This document shows positions 6,701-12,823 of a DNA stretch of 12,825 nt, in pieces. Each line of letters starts with the position of its first letter. The stretch's first letter is position 1. The translations under genes were made by a program, and so were the position numbers. The notes beneath the pieces were generated by a model. It was not told the origin of the DNA. It ran no database searches and was given only the letters and a program-made list of their open reading frames with translations. The stretch comes from Porticoccus sp. (GTDB taxonomy: Bacteria; Pseudomonadota; Gammaproteobacteria; Pseudomonadales; Porticoccaceae), in NCBI GenBank assembly GCA_002685455.1, contig NYXF01000025.1, forward strand, positions 1-12,825. The letters are read 5' to 3'.

Positions 6701-7825
6701 ATGGATCAAAAAGAAACACACTATTCTGATTTTAGTTTTAGTGAATCTTATCTCAGTGAATCTTATCTCAGTAAGTTATATGATATACCTTATGATACAA
6801 TTATATTTTTGGCGTTAATCTTTATTGTAATATTAATTATTGGATATCAATATTACACAAAAAGTTTAGATGAAGTACCTGATGTAGAGTGGCCTTTTTT
6901 AAATTTAAAAGATGAGAATGGTAGAAATATTAACATGTTGGTTATTAGGGGATATCTTGAATATAATAGAAAAAATACAAAGCAGTTTTTAGAATATTTA
7001 AATAGAGGGATTAAATTTATAGGATGTAGTAGTCATCTATCTTTTCCAAGAATATGCAATAATCCTTATGGTGGATGTCACAAAGCTGAAAATATAAAAG
7101 TTTTTGGTAAAGATGTTGAAGATTTTGTATTGGGATGGTGTCATTGTTTTCGCGAACCAGAAAAATATATCAAACCTGGTATCCCTAAAATATTAATTTC
7201 TGAATCTGATTTTAATGCTGAAGATGCTTTTTATGATCCATCTATTGAAAAAATATATGATTATATTGCGATTCAACCAATTGATAATGCACAATGTAAA
7301 ATAGGCTGGAATGGAGAATCAAAAAAATGGGATTTAGCAGAAAAATGTATTCAAGTGTTAAGTGATGAATTAGGATTAATTGGTTTGATAGTTGGTAGAG
7401 GTAAATGTCCTATTAATGTAAAAAATAAAGATAGAGTCATTTCAACACCTATTTTAAAGAAAAGTGAGTTTCATAGAAAAATTATGGAAAGTAGATTCAT
7501 GTTGTTACCTAATATTGAAGATGCTTCTCCTCGCGTTTTAACTGAATCACTTGTATTAAATACACCTGTCATGGTTAATAATGAAATTTTAGGAGGATGG
7601 AAATATGTAAATGATAAAACTGGATTATTTTTTACTGAAAACACTATCAAAGAATCAACAATTCGTATCTTAAACAATATCAAAAGAAATACATATTCAC
7701 CAAGAGAAGATTATTTAAGTAAATATGGATTAAAGAAAACAGGTAAGGAGTTAAGAGATTTTTTAAAATCTATAAATCCTGACTTAAGTGATTGTGAATA
7801 TGTTAGATTTGATACGAGTATTTAA
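6701..7825 (+). CDS. Membrane-anchored GT-B glycosyltransferase (GT4/GT47-like)
   Basis: The 374-aa product has an N-terminal signal anchor at about 33-52 (FLALIFIVILIIGYQYY), giving a type II, Golgi-like topology. The C-terminal half carries a GT-B donor-binding pattern: SRFMLLPNIEDASPRVLTES with Glu 273/Asp 274 and Glu 282 (a D/E-x7-E arrangement), then NTPVMVNNEILGGWKYV and a TGLFF strand. The acceptor half has several Cys, including NPYGGCHKAEN and GWCHCF. Family assignment between GT4 and the exostosin group is not settled. The same frame extends upstream to an ATG at 6611, but that part lies over the divergent transporter gene. ATG 6701 has +4 G and correct spacing to the T7 element, so it is chosen. 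The N-terminus contains a duplicated SESYL unit encoded by a perfect 15-bp tandem repeat. Confidence 0.87.
   Translation: MDQKETHYSDFSFSESYLSESYLSKLYDIPYDTIIFLALIFIVILIIGYQYYTKSLDEVPDVEWPFLNLKDENGRNINMLVIRGYLEYNRKNTKQFLEYLNRGIKFIGCSSHLSFPRICNNPYGGCHKAENIKVFGKDVEDFVLGWCHCFREPEKYIKPGIPKILISESDFNAEDAFYDPSIEKIYDYIAIQPIDNAQCKIGWNGESKKWDLAEKCIQVLSDELGLIGLIVGRGKCPINVKNKDRVISTPILKKSEFHRKIMESRFMLLPNIEDASPRVLTESLVLNTPVMVNNEILGGWKYVNDKTGLFFTENTIKESTIRILNNIKRNTYSPREDYLSKYGLKKTGKELRDFLKSINPDLSDCEYVRFDTSI
6740..6769 (+). repeat. Perfect 15-bp in-frame tandem duplication
   Basis: AGTGAATCTTATCTC occurs twice head to tail, followed by a partial third copy (AGT). It encodes two SESYL units just before the membrane anchor of the GT-B enzyme. 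Identity at silent positions points to a recent slippage event. Confidence 0.9.
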
Positions 7826-7843
7826 AATATTTTTACAAATATA

Positions 7844-8722
7844 ATGGAAGAAATAGAAAATATTTTAAATTCAGATGATATCTACAAAATAGCCGGTGTA
7901 ATAGTGATAATAGGAGTATTAGTTTGTTTGTATTGTTTTGATAATAAATCAATCAAAACCCTGAAAAATAAAAGCATTAAGATACCAAATATCATTCATT
8001 TTGTATTTGGATTAAAAGAACAAGATGAGGAATTTTTCTTTACTTATTATTTAGCTGTATATTCAGCATGGGCAATGAATAAACCAGATAAAATTTATTT
8101 TTATTATCATTACAAACCTCATGGAAAATGGTTTAATGAATTAAAAAATATACCAAATATAATATTTGAATATATTGATATACCGACACATATAGGTAGA
8201 AAACCATTAAAAAAAGTTGCCCATAAAGCAGATATTATTCGCATGAATAAATTAATAGAAAGAGGAGGTGTTTATATGGATATAGACACAATATCAGCAA
8301 AATCATATCATCATTTATTGAATAACGAAGTTGTTTTAGGTAAAGAAGGAAATTATGGTATATGTAATGCTATTATGATGACTATACCTAATAGCCGATT
8401 TTTCAAATTATGGATGGATCAATATGAAGAAGAATTTATATCTGATGGATGGGGTGAAGCATCAGTTATATTTCCAAAAAAGTTATACGAAAAATATCCA
8501 GATTTAATTTCATTGCAAGAACAAGATGTATTTTTCTATCCGGGTCCAACAGAAACTGATAAAATTTTTAAATATAAATATGACATTTCTCCAAATTTAG
8601 TTACTCTACATTTATGGGAAACATTTTCAATAAATTATCTTAGAAATATAGATATCAAATGGTTACAAGAAAACAAACATACTCTTTATAGTAAAATAGT
8701 ATCTAAATTTATATCTTTATAA
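7844..8722 (+). CDS. Membrane-anchored DXD glycosyltransferase (GT32-like)
   Basis: The 292-aa product has a single N-terminal membrane helix at about 16-32, then a GT-A glycosyltransferase domain of the Gly_transf_sug/GT32 type. IPNIIHFVFG (47-56) is the opening strand. The nucleotide-sugar site is HKADIIRMNKLIERGGVYMD (127-146), which contains Asp 130, Arg 133, Gly-Gly 141-142 and the metal-binding DID at 146-148. Enzymes of this family transfer a hexose or HexNAc from a nucleotide sugar onto a glycan. The C-terminal part (HLWETFSINYL) also fits. It follows the GT-B gene by 18 nt on the same strand and ends 1 nt from the convergent paralogue. Donor and acceptor are unknown. The start has a +4 G. 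Confidence 0.92.
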   Translation: MEEIENILNSDDIYKIAGVIVIIGVLVCLYCFDNKSIKTLKNKSIKIPNIIHFVFGLKEQDEEFFFTYYLAVYSAWAMNKPDKIYFYYHYKPHGKWFNELKNIPNIIFEYIDIPTHIGRKPLKKVAHKADIIRMNKLIERGGVYMDIDTISAKSYHHLLNNEVVLGKEGNYGICNAIMMTIPNSRFFKLWMDQYEEEFISDGWGEASVIFPKKLYEKYPDLISLQEQDVFFYPGPTETDKIFKYKYDISPNLVTLHLWETFSINYLRNIDIKWLQENKHTLYSKIVSKFISL

Positions 8723-8723
8723 A

Positions 8724-9605
8724 TTAGCGATATACTTGTTTTCTCCACCATAATTCGCTATAGTGTGGTTTACCTTTTAAATTCTTACTATGATGATTTT
8801 TAGTTCTATTTATAATAATTAATTGACCCGATGTTTTATCTATAACTTTACCCCCGGTTTCTTTTAATTGTAATTTATATTCGCCCTGATAGTCTTTCAA
8901 GACCCTGTAAAATAATCTCGGGCCAGTTGGATCTAATGGATTTTCTCCATGATATCTTGTTTTATAATTATTTACTATTCTATTAATAGCATTTATATAG
9001 ATATCATTATTTGGTCTAGAAGCCATAAAACTTATTTGAATTCCTTTCGCATATTTCCCTTTTTCAGGTCCAATATTATATTGCCACGGCAAATCTTCTA
9101 CTAATACTAAATTATCATTATTAAAGTCTATGATTTCGTTTAATGGTTTTAATATTCTCTGTGATAAATCACTATAAATTCCACCCCGTTTATATAAAAT
9201 ACAATATCTGAATAAATCAGCTTTATAAGCACCCGGAATCAGACTATCATATGCTTCTAATACATCCGAATCAAAATTGTTTTGTATGAATTCCCTTGAA
9301 TCTTTATCATCATAATATTCAATTGCCAAACCCGGATTATCATTAATCATATTATTAAAAATATCAGATAATTCATTATTTAAATTATTATAATGATCTG
9401 GTCCTGTCTTAAACATTGTTTTTGGTATAAATTGTTTATCACTATATATTTCATTTGTATTACCTTTAATAATTGATTTATTTGTTTTACCTTTATTTGC
9501 ACCAACATTAAAATAACAAACTAATAATATACTTATAAGGATTACTATCATTAGTATGTCATTATCTTTAATAAATTTTATTAACATATTAAAATATTTT
9601 TCCAT
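8724..9605 (-). CDS. GT32-like glycosyltransferase paralogue with altered DXD
   Basis: The 293-aa product is a second GT32-type enzyme with an N-terminal membrane helix at about 17-32. IPKTMFKTG (60-68) opens the domain, and the core site GAYKADLFRYCILYKRGG (125-142) continues into IYSDLSQ. Asp 130, Arg 133, Gly-Gly 141-142 and Asp 146 fall at exactly the same residue numbers as in the neighbouring paralogue, but the second acidic residue of the DXD is Ser 148. The C-terminus carries HHSKNLKGKPHYSELWW, rich in His and Trp. The gene stands tail to tail with its relative, with one base between the stops. Function could be retained through other metal ligands, or altered. The start has a +4 G and a TATAG box 6 nt upstream. 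Confidence 0.9.
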   Translation of the reverse strand: MEKYFNMLIKFIKDNDILMIVILISILLVCYFNVGANKGKTNKSIIKGNTNEIYSDKQFIPKTMFKTGPDHYNNLNNELSDIFNNMINDNPGLAIEYYDDKDSREFIQNNFDSDVLEAYDSLIPGAYKADLFRYCILYKRGGIYSDLSQRILKPLNEIIDFNNDNLVLVEDLPWQYNIGPEKGKYAKGIQISFMASRPNNDIYINAINRIVNNYKTRYHGENPLDPTGPRLFYRVLKDYQGEYKLQLKETGGKVIDKTSGQLIIINRTKNHHSKNLKGKPHYSELWWRKQVYR

Positions 9606-9643
9606 GATTCACTATAAAATAATAATATAAAATAAATATATAA
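9606..9643. promoter_or_regulatory. Short divergent promoter region
   Basis: This 38-nt gap of almost pure A/T lies between two divergent ATGs. On the minus strand TATAG ends 6 nt before the start of the GT32-like gene. On the plus strand ATATATAA directly precedes the ATG at 9644. It must hold both core promoters unless they reach into coding sequence. Confidence 0.4.
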
Positions 9644-10150
9644 ATGGTAAAAACTACCCGTAGAGAAAGGAAATATCAACGTAGGACCAGAAGATGCAAA
9701 GAATGTCGGTGTAAACCATGTAAATGTAAAGAAGAAATTCATTGTTATAAAATTACTTGTGGTAAAACAAGAAAGAGAAAAAATACTCATAGAAGAAAGA
9801 ATTCTAAAAGAGTTTCACAAAAAGGTGGATTTTTACCGATTGCCTTAGGATGTGGTCCATGCTTAGCGGGTCCTGCATTAGGTGTTGCGGGTTTAGGAAC
9901 TGCTGGTTACATGGTTAGTCGTAGTAGTAGCAGCAAGATTGTAAATGGGAAAGCGCAGATGAAAAGAAAAGAAATTTATAAACTTAAAAAGAATAGAAAA
10001 CAGATGAAAAAAGTATTTGGGCAAAAGAATAATCGTATTTATTTGAATAATAAAGAAATATTACCAAGACCAAAATCACTAAAAGAAGCAACAAGAAGAT
10101 TAAATAAAAAAATAAAAGAATGTTTAAAATCTGGTTTTAGGAAATGTTAA
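9644..10150 (+). CDS. Basic Cys-rich protein with hydrophobic GGFLP segment, possible virion core protein
   Basis: The 168-aa product is strongly basic along its length. The N-terminus has TTRRERKYQRRTRR and then a Cys cluster (Cys 18, 21, 23, 26, 28, 34, 39), which could bind zinc or form disulfides. A second basic patch, KTRKRKNTHRRKNSKR (41-56), leads into a Gly/Ala-rich hydrophobic segment beginning GGFLPIALGCGPC (61-73) and running to about 92. The C-terminal half is Lys-rich and probably helical. Basic residues followed by GGFLP and a small-residue hydrophobic stretch recall, from memory, the adenovirus core peptide pX and similar proteins of other DNA viruses; homology is not shown. 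A DNA-condensing or membrane-active virion component is a reasonable inference. Its stop lies 12 nt from the convergent 79-aa gene. Confidence 0.82.
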   Translation: MVKTTRRERKYQRRTRRCKECRCKPCKCKEEIHCYKITCGKTRKRKNTHRRKNSKRVSQKGGFLPIALGCGPCLAGPALGVAGLGTAGYMVSRSSSSKIVNGKAQMKRKEIYKLKKNRKQMKKVFGQKNNRIYLNNKEILPRPKSLKEATRRLNKKIKECLKSGFRKC

Positions 10151-10162
10151 ATAAAATATAAA

Positions 10163-10402
10163 CTAAAATCTAAAATGATTATGATAAGTTTGTAAAATAG
10201 ATTCATAAAGTGTTGATTCATATTTTTCTTCACTTTTAGAATCTATCGCAGTTACTAGGATATATGTTTCTTTCGGGATATTGAGTATTGTCGTTTCATT
10301 TTCATAAAGAGTAGCCAATTGTATGAATGACTTATCATTGTATTGATAAATATTCAGGGTTTGCGGTTTTGTTTTATTTGCGAAGAATACTGGATTCTTC
10401 AT
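10163..10402 (-). CDS. Small uncharacterised protein, predicted beta-rich
   Basis: The 79-aa product is not recognised. It has no membrane helix, signal peptide or Cys. Alternating hydrophobic strands (LNIYQYN, FIQLATLY, TTILNI, TYILVTAID) suggest a small beta-sheet or beta-sandwich domain. The strand order loosely recalls VHL-like beta domains, but this is speculative. Support for a real gene comes from its snug fit between its neighbours, with 12 nt to the convergent gene, and an AAAATTTGAT box 39 nt before its ATG. The tail ESILQTYHNHFRF is charged and aromatic. Confidence 0.65.
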   Translation of the reverse strand: MKNPVFFANKTKPQTLNIYQYNDKSFIQLATLYENETTILNIPKETYILVTAIDSKSEEKYESTLYESILQTYHNHFRF

Positions 10403-10510
10403 TGTTCTTATTAATAGTTTAGAAAGAACTAATCAAATTTTTCATTATTTTATATAATCCGCGTTTAAATTATTTAAAGAATTTAATTCTTTAACTAATT
10501 ATCTTTAAAT
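10403..10510. promoter_or_regulatory. Divergent intergenic region, longest in the window
   Basis: This 108-nt gap serves two divergent genes. It holds an AAAATTTGAT box (10432-10441, minus strand), a TATATAA stretch (10451-10457) and, next to the plus-strand gene, a 33-nt near-perfect palindrome. It is the only spacer here large enough for operator-like sites. Confidence 0.45.
10468..10500. repeat. 33-nt imperfect palindrome before ATG 10511
   Basis: The left arm AATTATTTAAAGAATT and right arm AATTCTTTAACTAATT flank a single T and pair at 15 of 16 positions. The structure ends 10 nt before the ATG at 10511, so it would fall in the promoter or 5' leader. A dimeric protein site or a leader hairpin are both possible. 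Confidence 0.6.
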
Positions 10511-11086
10511 ATGATTAACGATACACTACTCTTAGAATCACTTCATGCTTTCTTTAACAATCCCTATAATAGAGATAAATTAGTATCTGTATTATCTGAT
10601 GATAAACGGATATCATTACGTTCAATAGATTGGTTTATTACAAATTTTTCAAAGAAAAATAATACTTATTATTTGATATACAATGATAAAGATGGCAATC
10701 CATCATTTGATGATAAAAACAATGAATATAGAAATAATATGAATGTATTTCATTCATATAAATCTCAACTAAAAGCTTATTCTAAAAAAAGATTCGATCC
10801 ATTTTGTAGAAGAGAAAGATTATTATTTAAGATGGGTGATGATCATTCAGTAGAAACTACTATAGGTCAATTAAATTTTTTTAAGTGGGCAATCTCAAAT
10901 CTGGTTGTTGATTACATTGAATTATATAAAGATGAGATAGAGCATGATATGAATACTTCATTAAAACAGATGAAAATGAATTCAGATAAAAAAGAAGGTT
11001 CAAGAAAGAAAAGACAAGAATTATCTCTTTCAGCAACAAGAGGACTAAAGATGAATCATGTTTCTATTGAAATTACTTTTGATTAA
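10511..11086 (+). CDS. Conserved giant-virus-type protein of unknown function
   Basis: The 191-aa product has three segments that I remember as strongly conserved across uncharacterised proteins of mimivirus-like and algal giant viruses: ISLRSIDWFITNFSKK (about 34-49), YKSQLKAYSKKRFDPFCRRE (83-102) and TIGQLNFFKWAI (117-128). After these comes a charged helix ending in the basic EGSRKKRQELSLSATRG. No catalytic motif or membrane helix is obvious. The density of invariant-looking aromatic and basic residues suggests nucleic-acid binding or a role in transcription or replication, which is inference. The gene follows the 108-nt divergent region with its palindrome. Its last 14 nt overlap the convergent 335-aa gene. 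Confidence 0.85.
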   Translation: MINDTLLLESLHAFFNNPYNRDKLVSVLSDDKRISLRSIDWFITNFSKKNNTYYLIYNDKDGNPSFDDKNNEYRNNMNVFHSYKSQLKAYSKKRFDPFCRRERLLFKMGDDHSVETTIGQLNFFKWAISNLVVDYIELYKDEIEHDMNTSLKQMKMNSDKKEGSRKKRQELSLSATRGLKMNHVSIEITFD

Positions 11087-12080
11087 ATTTTTTACTTTTG
11101 CGTTTAGATTTCTTTTTATGTTTTCTTCTTTTTTTACGGAGAGCAGCTGTTCTTTTTCGTTTATTACTTTTTCCTTCTGGGAAAGTACTACTATACCACG
11201 CGTTAAACATAACTCCACGTCTGTCAGGTATATTTAAATATCCTTCAATTGCTGTTCCATAAAACTGATCTTTAAAATCAATAATTGATGCATTAATAAA
11301 TTCTAATTCTTTCTCAGAAAATCCACTTTGTCCTGATAATAATTCATCTGGATTATAAACACTTAATGCTAAATCATGTGCTGCTAAAGATGTATCAACA
11401 ACATTTTTAAAAGATGATATATTTTCTCTTTCCATCCAATCTTCATCTATAACCTGACAACTACTCACATAAACAACTAATTTATTATCAGCATCAACAT
11501 CATATTCATTGATTAACATATTTATTACTTCAGTCAAATAGATATAACGAAATCCCTGTTCTATTTTCTGAGCTGCAAGACAAAATGCCGGTCTAACATT
11601 TTTTAATGTATTAAAATATTTCATTAATGTACCATTTTTACAGATACTAGTAATTGTTATTTTTTCATCGGGGTTTCCACTCGGTTTAACATCAACATCG
11701 TCTATTTGTTCCCCTTCATTAACAGTTATAACAAAGTTAGTATCTAAACCACTTTCATATTTTTTAGATTCATCTTGTAAAGCTAAGTTAATACATGTTG
11801 AACCTGGTTGATATAAACACAATGAACCGAAATTATTAAATTTATCATTATGTCTTTTTAACATCGTTGAAAAAGATTCTCCATCAGGGTCTCGCCCCAT
11901 CATAGTATCAATAACACCTGGTAATGTATATTGAGCGAAACCGAATCCGCCTCTAAACATAATAGCTACATTATCAGGGACTACAAATAAAGAACTTGGG
12001 TCTTGATCATCTTGTTTTAATTGTTCTGGAGAATTTACTGATCCATGAAATGATATTTCTGCGAGTGTTAATTTTGTCAT
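11073..12080 (-). CDS. HG/SSC-motif protein with very basic C-terminal tail
   Basis: The 335-aa product opens with LTLAEISFHGS (His 12), continues with LFVVPDNVAIMFRGGFG (31-47), and much later has a strand KLVVYVSSCQV with Cys 208. A beta strand ending in His-Gly and another ending in a small-residue Cys motif are seen in caspase-like cysteine hydrolases. The spacing here (196 residues) and the early position of the His differ from the usual order. The N-terminal HG followed by a VP strand also recalls the domain described as Stv putative adhesin. Neither assignment is secure. The last 30 residues are almost purely Lys/Arg (KRKRTAALRKKRRKHKKKSK), fitting a nuclear signal, nucleic-acid binding or virion targeting. 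The frame is intact. Confidence 0.83.
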   Translation of the reverse strand: MTKLTLAEISFHGSVNSPEQLKQDDQDPSSLFVVPDNVAIMFRGGFGFAQYTLPGVIDTMMGRDPDGESFSTMLKRHNDKFNNFGSLCLYQPGSTCINLALQDESKKYESGLDTNFVITVNEGEQIDDVDVKPSGNPDEKITITSICKNGTLMKYFNTLKNVRPAFCLAAQKIEQGFRYIYLTEVINMLINEYDVDADNKLVVYVSSCQVIDEDWMERENISSFKNVVDTSLAAHDLALSVYNPDELLSGQSGFSEKELEFINASIIDFKDQFYGTAIEGYLNIPDRRGVMFNAWYSSTFPEGKSNKRKRTAALRKKRRKHKKKSKRKSKKFNQK

Positions 12081-12126
12081 ATATATATAATATTTAAAAA
12101 CAAATTAATAATTATTGATATAAATT
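12081..12126. promoter_or_regulatory. Divergent promoter region
   Basis: This 46-nt gap holds ATATTATATATATG into the minus-strand gene and TTATTGATATAAATT before the plus-strand ATG. A T-rich block (TTTGTTTTTAAAT) lies about 25-30 nt before the minus-strand start, a weak echo of the T7 element seen elsewhere. Confidence 0.35.
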
Positions 12127-12330
12127 ATGATTCAAATGTATGTTAACACTCCTAATAATAATGTCGTTATACTGAATGGTATTCGTGATTCATTTCGTTG
12201 TAGACAACGAAATAAAGATAAAGCGGATACATTTAAGTTTATCAGTTACAAAAAAATGTTAAAAGAAAGAAAAAAGAAAAATAACAGAGTTTATGGTCCT
12301 ATGCCATTTTATTCGATTTCTAAATTATAA
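12127..12330 (+). CDS. Small basic protein of unknown function
   Basis: The 67-aa product is not recognised. It begins with a short beta-like stretch (MIQMYVNTPNNNVVILNG), followed by RDSFRCRQRNKDKAD and a Lys-rich helix around KKMLKERKKKNN, and ends with VYGPMPFYSISKL. It has one Cys, no membrane helix and no signal peptide. It fits neatly between a 46-nt divergent promoter and the ubiquitin gene 44 nt downstream on the same strand, which supports a real gene, but nothing in the protein itself proves it. Confidence 0.55.
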   Translation: MIQMYVNTPNNNVVILNGIRDSFRCRQRNKDKADTFKFISYKKMLKERKKKNNRVYGPMPFYSISKL

Positions 12331-12365
12331 GAAATCCATTTAAAATTTTATTATCTATAGTTTAA

Positions 12366-12599
<234 letters not shown>

Positions 12600-12602
12600 A
12601 AA

Positions 12603-12752
12603 TTAATTATAAACTTCACTACATGAACCTAATTTATATTCTCCATTACATTGACTAATTCCACCAACAGATTTTAATCCAAATAATATTAATCCTAATA
12701 CTAACAAAGCTGGTATTAATTTATTTTTACGCATCATTTCAATAATATTCAT
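12603..12752 (-). CDS. 49-aa single-helix membrane protein
   Basis: A minus-strand frame from ATG 12752 to TAA at 12603-12605 encodes 49 aa. After a basic start (MMRKNKL) comes one hydrophobic helix, residues 12-26 (LIPALLVLGLILFGL), then a short soluble tail with GGISQCNGEYKLGSC. The two Cys (35 and 44) lie nine residues apart and could form a disulfide loop. Such one-helix miniproteins are common in virions of large DNA viruses. Support for reality: its stop lies 3 nt from the ubiquitin stop in the tail-to-tail style of this region, and a T7-ATTT element sits 25 nt before the ATG, the spacing seen at two other genes. Codons 6 and 7 are alternative ATGs. Confidence 0.7.
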   Translation of the reverse strand: MNIIEMMRKNKLIPALLVLGLILFGLKSVGGISQCNGEYKLGSCSEVYN

Positions 12753-12766
12753 TTATAATATTAATG

Positions 12767-12777
12767 AAATAAAAAAA
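12767..12777 (-). promoter_or_regulatory. T7-A-TTT promoter-like core
   Basis: On the minus strand TTTTTTTATTT begins 25 nt before the ATG at 12752. The same T7-A-T core begins 24 and 23 nt before the ATGs at 4956 and 6701. The TCATA flank is absent here, so this is a weaker instance. Confidence 0.35.
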
Positions 12778-12801
12778 TTAATTTAATTTTATAAAGTTAA
12801 T

Positions 12802-12823
12802 AATCTAATCTAAATCTAATCTA
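12802..12823. repeat. Two 11-bp tandem units at the right edge
   Basis: AATCTAATCTA occurs twice in direct succession, itself built from an AATCT sub-repeat, and the window ends two bases later. Every reading frame across it contains stops, so it is probably noncoding. Whether more copies follow cannot be seen. Confidence 0.6.

Noticed and set aside
7471..7683. Minus-strand open frame of 70 codons
   Set aside because: Antisense to the catalytic half of the GT-B glycosyltransferase, with no supporting features.
7822..7835. AAAATATTTT palindrome after the GT-B stop as a terminator
   Set aside because: A 10-bp A/T palindrome is expected often by chance at this base composition, and it lacks a loop.
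9581..9790. Minus-strand open frame of 69 codons
   Set aside because: Spans a divergent promoter and is antisense to the basic N-terminus of the GGFLP protein; its Phe/Thr-rich product mirrors Lys/Arg codons.
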